Source: an uncultured Synechococcus sp. (GTDB lineage Bacteria; Cyanobacteriota; Cyanobacteriia; PCC-6307; Cyanobiaceae). From it: 57,676 bases of DNA. The stretch is from the NCBI GenBank assembly GCA_913050565.1, contig CAJWZW010000004.1, forward strand, positions 1 to 57,676, written 5' to 3'. Under the pieces are notes generated by a model that was given only the letters and a program-made list of their open reading frames with translations, did no database searches and was not told the DNA's origin. Position numbers and translations under genes: made by a program. Below are positions 12,569 to 23,800 of this stretch, one piece after another. Numbering within the stretch: the first letter of the stretch is position 1; the number at the start of each line of letters is the position of its first letter.

Positions 12569-13976
12569 TCAGCTGCTCCCGAGCCGATCCTCCCAGGCTG
12601 GATCGCGGGCGCAACACTGGTTCGTCGGCCTTGAGCTCAGGGGCTGCAGGGGGATTCAGAGGTTGTTGCGGCGAGGGCGCTTCCGTGGCTGGTGGCTGTT
12701 CAGCAGGAGGCTGTTCGGCAAGAGGTTTTTCTGAAGGTGGTTGATCCGTCAACGATTGTTCCGTCAGTGGCTGTTTCCCTGGCGGGATGTCCGCAGGGGG
12801 TGGTTCCGAAAGATTTGGTTCTGTTTCAGTTTCTTCAGCAGTGATGGCTGGTGCCTGGGTCAGAGCCTGCTGGCCGAGCGGTCCACTGGAGTCACTCTCT
12901 CCTTCATCGGGCTTGGCTGCCTCAGGTTCAACTCGGATCGGATCAGCGTTGTCCTGGATGGGAAGAGCCGCGTCCGGTTCGACGTCGATCGGCAACGCAT
13001 CGTCTTCTGCGGGTTCTGCCTCCACAACCTCAGGATCTGGATCTCCACTCAGTCGCCGGAGGGTCTCCTCCGTCATGCGCTCCTTCAACCAGGCCGGTTG
13101 TCTGCCGCGGGCCGGCTCCAGTCGGATCAGGTGGTTGTTGAACACCGGTTGAAGGGGGTCCCCACGGCCATCGAGCAGTTCCATCTGCAGGATGGCTCCA
13201 CCACTGCCGCCGTTCCCCTTGAGCCAGAGAGCGTCCTGACGATCGGCCAGGAAGCTGTCGCCATCCAGGCTGATGCGAACCCTCCAGCGTGCATCGCCGT
13301 CCCGGAGGTTCTGCAGGGGCGCATTCCAGAGCATCCAGTCGAGCAGCAGCGGCTGATGATTGATCTGCTCTGCGTCGAGATTGGGAACCAGCCAGGGCTC
13401 ATCGGACCGGGGCTGGGTCCCTTCAAGCCGCTCCCATTGATGAAGTTGCCACTGCAGGGATGCTCCGGCGCTCTTGACGGCTTCTCCCCAGGGGTAAGCA
13501 GCCCAGGCCGCGAATCTGTGGCTTCCCGGGGTGAGGTCATCCAATCGAACCGTTAGGCGGTTGTTGATCACCTCGTCAATGCGGATCAGCGGTCGGTCAT
13601 CCACCTGGATCGCCACGTGGGGACCGATGCCCAGGCCTGGGTCACGGCTGACGGGCCAGTCCTCGATGGCCAGCGTCAGTTCAAGGCTGGATGCTTTGTT
13701 GATGCTGTCGTCCTTCGGGGTCAGCAGTCGCAGCTGCGGTCGCCGGTTGCTCAATCGCTGTTTGATCTCCTGCGTTCCACCCGGTGGAGCCACTTCCTGC
13801 AGCCGGCTTGAACTGGGAGGCGTGACCCGCAGCTCCTCCGACGTTTCACGGTTTCTGTTCATCCACCCTGGCAGCGCTGAAGCGGGGGACTGCGTGCCAA
13901 TGAACAGCAGGCCTGCGAGAAGGACCCCAAGCAGTGGCTTCAGGCCAGGGCGAGGCATGACAGGTGGGTACGGCAC
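12540..13976 (-). CDS. Conserved hypothetical exported protein with Pro/Glu-rich C-terminal region
   Basis: Signal-like N-terminus LLGVLLAGLLFIGTQSPASA; low-complexity PLTEQSLTDQPPSEKPLAEQPPAEQPPATEAP. Confidence 0.65.
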   Translation of the reverse strand: MPYPPVMPRPGLKPLLGVLLAGLLFIGTQSPASALPGWMNRNRETSEELRVTPPSSSRLQEVAPPGGTQEIKQRLSNRRPQLRLLTPKDDSINKASSLELTLAIEDWPVSRDPGLGIGPHVAIQVDDRPLIRIDEVINNRLTVRLDDLTPGSHRFAAWAAYPWGEAVKSAGASLQWQLHQWERLEGTQPRSDEPWLVPNLDAEQINHQPLLLDWMLWNAPLQNLRDGDARWRVRISLDGDSFLADRQDALWLKGNGGSGGAILQMELLDGRGDPLQPVFNNHLIRLEPARGRQPAWLKERMTEETLRRLSGDPDPEVVEAEPAEDDALPIDVEPDAALPIQDNADPIRVEPEAAKPDEGESDSSGPLGQQALTQAPAITAEETETEPNLSEPPPADIPPGKQPLTEQSLTDQPPSEKPLAEQPPAEQPPATEAPSPQQPLNPPAAPELKADEPVLRPRSSLGGSAREQLSADGRLRQP

Positions 13977-14367
13977 TCCGAATCATTGTGCCCAGAGCTG
14001 TGGAGGAAATCTGAATAAGTGACAAACAAGCCCTCTAAATAAAGAGATTTTTGTTGATTTGTGGCTGGATCTGAGCTGTTTTGGTTGATAACGAGCCTTG
14101 TGCAGACACCAGTGAGCGACAGGCCCTCAACGGGATTTAACCTTTGTAACTCGCCGACCGTTCTGCCCACGTCCCGCTCCTATGCTCTACGCAGCGGTCC
14201 CCTCTTTGGGGCCCTAGCCTCAGTGCAGCAAAGGAGTTCCGACTCTTACGCAGTGCTGTCGCCCGGATCATGCACCCTTGTGGAGCGTGGCCCGGGGCCC
14301 CAGCGGACCTCGGTTCGCTGGAGGGGTGGCCCTCCACCTCGAATCCCGTCCCTCGAGGAACGACTCG

Positions 14368-16671
14368 ATGACCATCAGCCCACCGGAGCGTGGGAGTGAC
14401 GCAAAAAGCCAGGTCGAGAAGGTTGACAATCCCGCAACCTTCGAGCTGTTCGGTAAGCCCGGACACTTTGACCGCGCTCTAGCGAAGGGTCCCAAAACCA
14501 CAACCTGGGTTTGGAACCTTCACGCCAACGCTCACGACTTCGACGCTCACACGAGTGACCTGCAAGAGGTCTCTCGGCGGATTTTCTCCGCACACTTCGG
14601 CCATCTGGCCGTGATCTTTATCTGGCTGAGCGGCGCCTTCTTCCACGGTGCCCGCTTCTCCAACTATTCCGGCTGGCTTGCTGATCCCACCCACGTCAAG
14701 CCAAGTGCTCAGCAGGTCTGGGCCATTTTCGGCCAGGAAATTCTCAACGGTGACATGGGTGCCGGATTCCAAGGCATCCAGATCACCTCAGGCCTGTTCC
14801 ACGTCTGGCGTGGATGGGGCATCACCAGCGAAACCCAGCTCATGGCTCTGGCCATCGGTGCGCTGGTGATGGCCGGGCTCATGCTCAACGCCGGTGTTTT
14901 CCACTACCACAAGGCAGCACCAAAGCTGGAGTGGTTCCAGAACGTTGAGTCGATGCTGAATCACCACCTGGCAGGTCTGCTGGGTCTTGGTTCACTCTCC
15001 TGGACAGGGCACCTGATTCATGTGTCTGTTCCCACCACAAAGTTGATGGATGCCATTGATGCCGGCGAGCCGCTGGTGCTGAATGGCAAAACCATCGCTT
15101 CCGTGGCGGATATTCCTCTCCCTCACGACTTCTTCAGTCAGGACCTGCTTGCGCAGCTCTACCCAGGCTTCAGTGCCGGTGTAGGAGCCTTCTTCTCAGG
15201 CAACTGGGCTGCGTACAGCGATTTCCTCACCTTCAAAGGTGGTCTGAATCCGGTGACCGGAAGTCTCTGGATGACCGACATCGCCCATCACCATCTGGCG
15301 ATCGCGGTTCTCTTCATCGTGGCCGGTCACATGTACCGCACGAACTGGGGGATCGGTCACTCCATCAAAGAGATCCTTGAAGGTCAGAAGGGCGATCCCC
15401 TTCTCTTCCCAGCCTCCAACGGTCACGACGGCCTTTACGAGTTCATGACGACCTCCTGGCATGCCCAGCTGGCCGTGAACCTGGCCCTTTTGGGCTCCCT
15501 GAGCATCATCGTTGCTCAGCACATGTATGCCATGCCTCCCTACGCATACATGGCGATCGACTACCCCACCCAGATTGGACTTTTCACCCACCACATCTGG
15601 ATCGGCGGTTTCCTGATCGTCGGAGCTGGCGCTCATGCCGCCATCGCGATGGTCCGTGATTACGACCCTGCCAAGCACATCGACAACGTGCTCGACAGAG
15701 TGCTGAAGGCAAGAGACGCCATCATCAGTCACCTCAACTGGGTCTGCATCTGGCTCGGAGCCCACAGCTTCGGTCTGTATATCCACAACGACACGATGCG
15801 TGCCCTGGGTCGCCCTCAGGACATGTTCAGCGACAAGGCGATCTCGATCCAGCCGATCTTTGCGCAGTGGATCCAGAACGTGCATGCCTCAGCAGCCGGC
15901 AGCACCGCTCCCAATGCCCTCGCCGGTGTGAGCGAAGTGTTCAACGGTTCAGTGGTTGCAGTCGGCGGCAAGGTCGCCGCCGCTCCCATGCCGCTCGGCA
16001 CCGCCGACTTCATGGTCCACCACATCCACGCCTTCACGATTCACGTGACGGTGCTGATCCTGCTGAAGGGCGTTCTCTACGCCCGCAGTTCACGACTGAT
16101 TCCAGACAAGGCAAATCTGGGTTTCCGTTTCTCTTGCGACGGCCCCGGTCGTGGTGGCACCTGCCAGGTGTCTGCCTGGGACCACGTGTTCCTCGGCCTG
16201 TTCTGGATGTACAACTCCCTTTCGGTTGTCATCTTCCACTTCTCCTGGAAGATGCAAAGCGATATCTGGGGGACGGTGAATGCCAACGGTTCAGTTGCGC
16301 ACATCACCAATGGCAACTTTGCCAACAGCGCCATCACCATCAATGGCTGGCTGCGTGACTTCCTGTGGGCTCAGGCCGTTCAGGTGATCAACAGCTATGG
16401 CTCGAACACGGCTGCCTACGGGATCATGTTCCTGGGTGCCCACTTCATCTTCGCCTTCAGCCTGATGTTCCTGTTCAGCGGCCGCGGCTACTGGCAGGAG
16501 CTGATTGAGTCCATCGTCTGGGCTCACAACAAGCTGAAGGTGGCTCCCGCCATCCAGCCCCGTGCTCTTTCCATCATCCAAGGCCGTGCCGTGGGTGTTG
16601 CCCATTACCTTTTGGGCGGAATTGCGACCACGTGGGCCTTCTTCCACGCCCACATTCTTGTGGTCGGCTGA
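14368..16671 (+). CDS. psaA: Photosystem I P700 apoprotein A1
   Basis: [62 protein letters not shown]...; [21 protein letters not shown] ligand loop; start at 14368. Confidence 0.99.
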   Translation: MTISPPERGSDAKSQVEKVDNPATFELFGKPGHFDRALAKGPKTTTWVWNLHANAHDFDAHTSDLQEVSRRIFSAHFGHLAVIFIWLSGAFFHGARFSNYSGWLADPTHVKPSAQQVWAIFGQEILNGDMGAGFQGIQITSGLFHVWRGWGITSETQLMALAIGALVMAGLMLNAGVFHYHKAAPKLEWFQNVESMLNHHLAGLLGLGSLSWTGHLIHVSVPTTKLMDAIDAGEPLVLNGKTIASVADIPLPHDFFSQDLLAQLYPGFSAGVGAFFSGNWAAYSDFLTFKGGLNPVTGSLWMTDIAHHHLAIAVLFIVAGHMYRTNWGIGHSIKEILEGQKGDPLLFPASNGHDGLYEFMTTSWHAQLAVNLALLGSLSIIVAQHMYAMPPYAYMAIDYPTQIGLFTHHIWIGGFLIVGAGAHAAIAMVRDYDPAKHIDNVLDRVLKARDAIISHLNWVCIWLGAHSFGLYIHNDTMRALGRPQDMFSDKAISIQPIFAQWIQNVHASAAGSTAPNALAGVSEVFNGSVVAVGGKVAAAPMPLGTADFMVHHIHAFTIHVTVLILLKGVLYARSSRLIPDKANLGFRFSCDGPGRGGTCQVSAWDHVFLGLFWMYNSLSVVIFHFSWKMQSDIWGTVNANGSVAHITNGNFANSAITINGWLRDFLWAQAVQVINSYGSNTAAYGIMFLGAHFIFAFSLMFLFSGRGYWQELIESIVWAHNKLKVAPAIQPRALSIIQGRAVGVAHYLLGGIATTWAFFHAHILVVG

Positions 16672-16693
16672 CCTCACCTGACCTTCCCCTCTA

Positions 16694-18907
16694 ATGGCAA
16701 CGAAATTTCCTTCGTTCAGCCAGGGTCTGGCCCAGGACCCGACAACCCGCCGTATCTGGTACGGAATCGCCACGGCTCACGACTTCGAGAGCCATGACGG
16801 AATGACGGAGGAGCGCCTCTATCAGAAGCTCTTCTCCACCCATTTCGGTCACCTTGCGATCATCGGCCTGTGGGTGTCTGGAAACCTGTTCCACATCGCC
16901 TGGCAGGGCAACTTCGAGCAGTGGGTCGCCGACCCGTTGCACGTGCGCCCCATCGCTCACGCAATCTGGGATCCCCACTTCGGTGAAGGAGCCATCAAGG
17001 CCTTCACCCAGGCGGGTGCTTCCTCCCCGGTGAACATTGCATTCTCCGGTCTGTACCACTGGTGGTACACGATCGGCATGCGCACCAACACAGAGCTGTA
17101 TCAGGGTTCCATCTTCATGATGATCCTGTCGGCCTGGGCGCTGTTCGCCGGCTGGCTGCATCTTCAGCCCAAGTTCCGTCCTTCTCTGGCCTGGTTCAAA
17201 AACGCCGAGTCGCGACTGAACCACCACCTCGCGGTTCTTTTCGGATTCAGTTCGATCGCCTGGACCGGTCACCTGGTTCACGTCGCGATCCCCGAAGCCC
17301 GCGGTCAGCACGTCGGCTGGGACAACTTCCTCAATGTGCTGCCCCACCCTGCAGGTCTCGGTCCCTTCTTCACCGGTAACTGGGCTGTTTATGCCCAGAA
17401 CCCTGATTCCCTGACTCAGGCGTTCGGAAGTTCAGAGGGTGCCGGCACCGCAATCCTCACCTTCCTTGGTGGATTCCATCCCCAGAGTGAAGCGTTGTGG
17501 CTGACCGACATCGCTCACCACCACCTGGCCATCGGTTGCCTCTTCGTGATCGCCGGTCACATGTACCGGACCAACTTCGGGATCGGTCACTCCATCAAGG
17601 AGATTCTGGAAACCCACAACCCTCCGAAGGGCACTCCTGGTGACCTCGGTGCTGGTCACAGGGGTCTTTACGACACCATCAACAACAGTCTGCACTTCCA
17701 GCTTGGCCTCGCACTCGCCTCCCTTGGCGTTGTGACCAGCCTGGTTGCTCAGCACATGTACGCGATGCCGTCGTATGCCTTCATCGCGAAGGACTACACA
17801 ACCCAGGCAGCTCTTTACACCCACCACCAGTACATCGCCATCGCTCTGATGTGCGGTGCCTTTGCCCACGGTGCGATCTTCTTCATCCGTGACTACGACC
17901 CCGAGGCCAACAAGGACAATGTCCTGGCCCGGATGCTCGAGCACAAAGAAGCGATCATCAGCCACCTGAGCTGGGTCTCTCTGTTCCTTGGTTTCCATAC
18001 CCTCGGCCTCTACGTCCACAACGACGTGGTTGTCGCCTTCGGTACCCCTGAGAAACAGATCCTGGTGGAACCTGTCTTCGCGCAGTTCGTCCAGGCCGCT
18101 TCCGGTAAGGCGATCTACGGCTTTGATGTGCTCCTTTCCAACGCATCGAGCTCCGCCAGCCTTGCGTCCCAGAACATTCCCGGTGACCACTACTGGCTGG
18201 ATGCCATCAACGGCAACACAGACGTGTTCCTGCCGATCGGGCCCGGCGACTTCCTTGTTCACCATGCGATCGCTCTGGGCCTGCACACCACCACCCTCAT
18301 CCTTGTGAAGGGTGCGCTGGATGCCCGTGGTTCCAAGTTGATGCCTGACAAGAAGGACTTCGGCTACTCCTTCCCCTGCGATGGACCCGGACGAGGTGGC
18401 ACCTGCGATATCTCAGCCTGGGATGCCTTCTATCTGGCTGTCTTCTGGGCTTTGAACACAGTGGGTTGGCTCACCTTCTACTGGCACTGGAAACACCTGG
18501 CCATCTGGTCCGGCAACGTTGCTCAGTTCAATGAATCCAGCACCTATCTGATGGGCTGGTTCCGTGACTACCTCTGGCTTAATTCCTCCCAGCTGATTAA
18601 CGGTTACAACCCCTTCGGTAGTAACAACCTTGCAGTCTGGGCCTGGATGTTCCTCTTTGGTCACCTGGTCTGGGCAACCGGTTTCATGTTCCTGATCTCC
18701 TGGAGGGGGTACTGGCAGGAGCTGATTGAGACCATCGTCTGGGCTCATCAGCGCAGCCCCATCGCCAACATGATGGGTTACCGCGACAAGCCTGTTGCTC
18801 TCTCGATTGTCCAGGCACGTGTTGTTGGCCTCGCCCACTTCACCGTCGGCTATGTGTTGACTTATGCGGCATTCCTGATCGCATCGACTTCAGGAAAATT
18901 CGGCTGA
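16694..18907 (+). CDS. psaB: Photosystem I P700 apoprotein A2
   Basis: [40 protein letters not shown]...; [18 protein letters not shown]. Confidence 0.99.
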   Translation: MATKFPSFSQGLAQDPTTRRIWYGIATAHDFESHDGMTEERLYQKLFSTHFGHLAIIGLWVSGNLFHIAWQGNFEQWVADPLHVRPIAHAIWDPHFGEGAIKAFTQAGASSPVNIAFSGLYHWWYTIGMRTNTELYQGSIFMMILSAWALFAGWLHLQPKFRPSLAWFKNAESRLNHHLAVLFGFSSIAWTGHLVHVAIPEARGQHVGWDNFLNVLPHPAGLGPFFTGNWAVYAQNPDSLTQAFGSSEGAGTAILTFLGGFHPQSEALWLTDIAHHHLAIGCLFVIAGHMYRTNFGIGHSIKEILETHNPPKGTPGDLGAGHRGLYDTINNSLHFQLGLALASLGVVTSLVAQHMYAMPSYAFIAKDYTTQAALYTHHQYIAIALMCGAFAHGAIFFIRDYDPEANKDNVLARMLEHKEAIISHLSWVSLFLGFHTLGLYVHNDVVVAFGTPEKQILVEPVFAQFVQAASGKAIYGFDVLLSNASSSASLASQNIPGDHYWLDAINGNTDVFLPIGPGDFLVHHAIALGLHTTTLILVKGALDARGSKLMPDKKDFGYSFPCDGPGRGGTCDISAWDAFYLAVFWALNTVGWLTFYWHWKHLAIWSGNVAQFNESSTYLMGWFRDYLWLNSSQLINGYNPFGSNNLAVWAWMFLFGHLVWATGFMFLISWRGYWQELIETIVWAHQRSPIANMMGYRDKPVALSIVQARVVGLAHFTVGYVLTYAAFLIASTSGKFG

Positions 18908-18953
18908 TCGTTTTCAGTCCTTTTCTTCCTGACGAATACGGCCTAATCAATGA

Positions 18954-18982
18954 CCCGTCCGGTTGACCGGACGGGTTTTTTT
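18954..18982 (+). terminator. Rho-independent terminator downstream of psaB
   Basis: CCCGTCCGGT-TG-ACCGGACGGG followed by a run of T. Confidence 0.92.
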
Positions 18983-19007
18983 ATGCTCTTGATGATCAGG
19001 AAAGTGC

Positions 19008-19775
19008 ATGTCGGATCAGTGGACCCGGTTTCAGCGGAACCTTGGTGTCTGGCAGGGACGGTTCAGCACTTTCGATCAACAACTACGGCTGAAACATGTT
19101 CAGCCGTCTGAACTGACGTTGTCCCTGGCGCCATCGGGTTCAAGTATTGATCTTGAACTGCTCTTCTGGCCAAAACAGGAGGAAGAGTGCCTTGCTGCAC
19201 CATCGGGTGATCCGGTGAAGCGGATCAGCCAAAGCTTCAGCAGCCTGCAACCTGAGCTGTGTTTTTTCCCCACCGGGAGTTTTTGCCGTGGGTCGTTGTT
19301 CATTGCGCCTTTTTCTCAGGCCTGGTCGCGTCCATTTGCGGAATTCGGGTTCCTTTTCCGGGACAGGCGTCATCGCCTTGTTCTGCTCTGGGATGGTTCG
19401 GGTCGTTTGGATCGAATCGTGTTGATCCGTGAGTTTCTTGCCGGCAGCGATGCTGTGGAGCTCCCTGGATTCAAGACTGAGATGCTTCTGGGTGACTGGT
19501 GTTCAGACCAGACCAGTCGGCTGTCCGGAGTTGCGGACGATCATTCCAACGCCATCCGTCGCGGGATGACCGTTGAAGCTGATATTCATCAGGCTCTGCT
19601 TCCACTCCCCGATGGTGGGGCTGTCCGAGCTCCATTGTCTCTGGCCGATTCCAGTGAACTGGTGATCGAGGCCTGGTGGTGCAGCCGCGCCGATCGAATT
19701 GAGCGAATTGTTCGGCGTTACGACAAACATGGCACCTGGGTCGGCGCCGATCAACAGCTGTTGACGCGTGAATGA
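19008..19775 (+). CDS. DUF3598-like (lipocalin/calycin-like) conserved cyanobacterial protein
   Basis: 255 aa MSDQWTRFQRNLGVWQGRFSTFD...; family recalled from N-terminal pattern and length, not searched. Confidence 0.55.
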   Translation: MSDQWTRFQRNLGVWQGRFSTFDQQLRLKHVQPSELTLSLAPSGSSIDLELLFWPKQEEECLAAPSGDPVKRISQSFSSLQPELCFFPTGSFCRGSLFIAPFSQAWSRPFAEFGFLFRDRRHRLVLLWDGSGRLDRIVLIREFLAGSDAVELPGFKTEMLLGDWCSDQTSRLSGVADDHSNAIRRGMTVEADIHQALLPLPDGGAVRAPLSLADSSELVIEAWWCSRADRIERIVRRYDKHGTWVGADQQLLTRE

Positions 19776-19790
19776 GCCGATTTCAACGGC

Positions 19791-20750
19791 TCAGGGATTG
19801 TTGGAATGACGGCCCTGGCCACCTGATCGGCTGAAGGCGATGTCCAAGGTCCGGAGATAGGTGTGCAGACCAGCGTCCTGAATCGGCAGCACATAGGCAT
19901 CGGCACCGGATTCATTGTGGTGTGAATGCCAGTATCCAGGTGGCGTCACGAAGGCGGCTCCCGCAACCCAGTCCTCGCGATGCCCGTTGCGGATCATCCC
20001 ATTGTCATCCAGTTCCGTACCGATCAGCGTGTAGCAACCGGGTTTGCAGGCCACCGCAAAATCCAGGGCGATCGACTGGTGCCGGTGTGGCCGTTGCACC
20101 TGACCTGCCGGCAGGATGCCGAGCATGGCCCATAAGGTGTGGGTCACGGTGCGCGTCTGAGGGAATGCATCGTTTCCGAGCAGCACACTGACTCGGTTCG
20201 CATTGGCCCCACGGGGATTTCGGGCGATGGCATCCAGTTCAGCCCGGGCGTCACGGTGGCTGTAGAAGCAGGGCTCAAACACCGGTTTCACCGTGCTGAC
20301 GCCCAGGTAACGCAGCAGAGGTGCGTCATGCACCCAATACAGACCCGCTGGTGCATCACTGCTGTGAATCGCTTCTCCCCCAGCAGGCAGTACGAAGATG
20401 TCGCCAGCTGCCCAATGGAAGGTCTGCCCGCATGCCTGTGTGCGGCCTGTGCCCCGTGCCACGAAAAACAGCTGGCTGGTGGCGTCGGCACTGGTTCTCA
20501 GGGACTCTCCATCCAGTCGAATGAAGTTTCCGCAGAGCGAGGGACCTGTAGCAGGACCTTCACAATTCAGTTCCTCACTTAGATCAAGTGGCCTGATCTC
20601 GCTGCCTGTCTGATCGAAGAAGCTGGCCGGAAAACACCGATAAGGGATGGTGCTGATCAACCCCTTCTGCAGTGGGTTGGCCGCCGAGCTGTAGTCGAAA
20701 AACTGGGCCTGGGAGCTTGTGGGAGTGCCCGCCTGCCTGGTTACCGTCAT
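19791..20750 (-). CDS. Double-cupin domain protein (gentisate dioxygenase-like cupin fold)
   Basis: MTVTRQAGTPTSSQAQFFDYSSAANPL...; cupin-like blocks FHWAAGDIFVLPAGGEAIHSS and QRPHRHQSIALDFAV; start taken at 20750. Confidence 0.65.
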   Translation of the reverse strand: MTVTRQAGTPTSSQAQFFDYSSAANPLQKGLISTIPYRCFPASFFDQTGSEIRPLDLSEELNCEGPATGPSLCGNFIRLDGESLRTSADATSQLFFVARGTGRTQACGQTFHWAAGDIFVLPAGGEAIHSSDAPAGLYWVHDAPLLRYLGVSTVKPVFEPCFYSHRDARAELDAIARNPRGANANRVSVLLGNDAFPQTRTVTHTLWAMLGILPAGQVQRPHRHQSIALDFAVACKPGCYTLIGTELDDNGMIRNGHREDWVAGAAFVTPPGYWHSHHNESGADAYVLPIQDAGLHTYLRTLDIAFSRSGGQGRHSNNP

Positions 20751-20856
20751 CGCGCTTCCGAGACAGCGTGTCTGCGGCGCTTCATGGGTGTGAACATTAA
20801 AGGGTGGTCTCTTTCGACTGTCGCCACAGCCGCTGCTGATCGTTGCGGTGAGGGCA

Positions 20857-23800
20857 TCATTCCGATGTCCCGCGCTTGAGCAGCAGATAAACCGGTGGGA
20901 CAACGAAGAGCGATAAACCCGAAGAGACCAGCAGACCACTGAACACCACAGTGCCGATGCTGATCCGACTGGCCGCTCCTGCTCCGCTTGCCAGGAGGAG
21001 CGGAAGGAATCCCGCCAATGAGGTGACCGCTGTCAACAGGATCGGACGGATTCGGTTCACGGCAGCATCAAGAATCGCGTCGTGCACCCTCATCCCAGCC
21101 GCCCGACGCTGGTTGGCGAATTCGACAATCAGGATGCCGTTTTTGGCCGCAAGACTCACCAGCACCAGCAGGCCCATCTGCCCGTAGACGTCCAGCGGTA
21201 AACCGCGCAACCACAGCCCGATCAAAGCTCCCATCAGCGCGATCGGAACAGTCAGCAGAATGATCAGCGGGTCGAGAAAACTTTCATAAAGCGCGGCCAG
21301 CAGCAGATAAACCACCACAACACCCAGGCCGAACAGCAGCCAGGTGACTCCCGCTGCCTTGCGCTCTTCCCGGGCCAGCCCAGTGAAGGCCAGGCCGATG
21401 TTCTGGCCTGCGACCTGCTCACCGGCACTGTTCAGAAGCCGAAGGGCTTCACTGCTGCTGACTCCCGCTGCAGGGACAGCGTTCACGCTGATCGCCCGCT
21501 TGAGTCCGTAGTGGCGGATGCTGTTGGCTCCCTCCGTTCGCTGAATGCTGGCGAAGCTGCTCACAGACAGCAGGTCCCCTTCGCGGTTGCGAACCATCAG
21601 CCCCGAGAGATCCTCCGGTCGACTTCGATCCCGGCCGTCAAGCTGAACAACGATGCTGCGGATCTGGCCGCCTTCAAAGGTGTCGTCGATGAAACGGCCA
21701 CCAATCGCTGTGCCCACATCACGCAGCGTGGCACCCACATCCAGATTCAGAGCCGCCATCTGGTCCCGGTCCAGCTTCAGCTTCCAGCGGGGTGCGCTGG
21801 CATCGAAGCGTGTGCTGACGCGTTCGAATCGTCCGCTGGCTTCAGCCACGCTGATGAAGCGTCGGGCCAGAGCTTCGAACTCCTGCAGGCTGAGCTGACC
21901 GCTGCTGCGGTCCATCAACTCAAGCTGCAGTCCGGCTTCGCTGCTGAAGCCGCGCACCGTCGGTGGAGTGGTCACCACCACTCTGGCGTTGTCGATGCGG
22001 TTGCTGAGTTTTGTTGCCAGACGGCGTTTCACTGCCTCACTGCTCTGATCGGAGCCGGTTCGCTGCTCCAGAGGTTGAAGCCGCAGATAAAACGAACCAC
22101 GGTCCTCACCGCTCTGGCCGAAGGAGTTGCCTGCGTAGAAGTTGCCGGTGCGCACCAGTGGTTCTTCCGCAATCACCTGGCGGATGCTGTCCATCACGGC
22201 AACGCTCCGCTCAAGGTTGGCTCCCTCCGGCAGTGTGAAATAGCCACGGATTTGCCCCTGGTCCTCATTCGGAATGAAGGACGTGGGCATCGCCGCTAGC
22301 CCGGCGCCCGTGACCAGCAGGCCTGTGACCAGCAGGCCGGCGACCGCGGGTCCGCGCCGCAACCAGTGCTTCAGCATTCGGCGGTACTTCCCCTGCAGGC
22401 TCTGCATCCCCTGCTGCAATCGCGAGCTGATTCGCCGCAGCGGGCCCGGCAGAGGACTGTTCTTCGGGCCCAGCACCCGGGCGCAGGCCATCGGCGTGAA
22501 TGACAGGGCATTCAAGGTGGAGAAGAGGATGGCCCCGCCAATGGCCAGGGCAATCGGTTGGTAGAGCCTCCCGATCGAGCCAGGGATCAGCAGCACCGGA
22601 ATGAAGACAGCGGCCAGCACCAGTGAGGTGGCCACCACGGCGCCGGCCAGCTCCGCCATGGCATCGTCCGCGGCCTGCCGTGGATTGGTGCCGCGCTCAA
22701 TCCTTCCGGCGATGTCTTCACTCACGACGATCGCGTCATCGACGACGATCCCTGTGGCGAGCACCAGGCCGAACAGGATCAAGCTGTTGAGGTTGCTGCC
22801 GCTCAGCCTCACCAGCGTGAGACTGCCAATCAGGGCGACTGGAACGGCGATGCCAGGGATCATTGCCAGCCTCCAGCGCCCGAGAATCAGCACGAGAACC
22901 GCCAGCACCAGCAGGACGGCATCACGCAGTGTGGTGGCGGTGCGCTCGAGGTTGTCCTGCACGGTGTCGGCGGCGTCCACGATCATCGACACCTCGATGC
23001 CGGGAGGGAAGCTCCGCTCCAGCCGCTTCAGCTCGCTTCGAACAGCCCGACTCACCTGGATGGCATTGGCGCCATCGCGTTGATACAGCCCGACGGCGAC
23101 AGATCGCTCACCGTTCAGGTTCATGGCCTGGCTGCCGTAGTTGCGTTGCCCCAGGGCGACACGTCCGACATCCTTCAGCCGCAGCAGGCCGCCGTTCTCA
23201 AGTCGGCGGAGCACCAGATTCTCCAGGTCACGGCGACTGCGCAGCCGACCTTCCGCTTCCACCGGGAGGCTGATCAGCTGTCCGCTATCGGCCGGTGCTG
23301 CGCCAAGACTGCCGATGGCAGCGAGCACGTTCTGCTCGGCCAGGGCCCGACTGACATCGGAGCTGGTGAGGTTGGCCTGCTCCAGTCGGTTTGGATCCAG
23401 CCACAAGCGGAAGGAGAGCGAACTGCTGCCGAACACCTGCACATCCCCAACTCCGGAGATGGTGAGCAGCGACTCCCGCACGGCCTCCCCCAGCCAGCCG
23501 CTGAGGAATGTTGATTCGTACTGACCCTCCGGGTGGCTGAACCCCAGGATCATGAGCAGATCGTCGGATGAGCGTCGCACCCGCAGACCTTCGCGACTCA
23601 CGGTTTGGGGGAGTCGGCGCGTTGCCAGGTTCACCTCGTTCTGAACCTTGATGGCATTCAGTTCGGGGTCGCCGCTGCTGAAGCGGAGGCTGATGCTGGC
23701 ACCGCCCTGGCGGCTGCTGGAGCTGATGCTTTCCAGTCCTTCGAGACCATTGAGCTGCTGTTCGAGCACGGCAGTCACGCTCTGTTCCACCACTTCGGGT

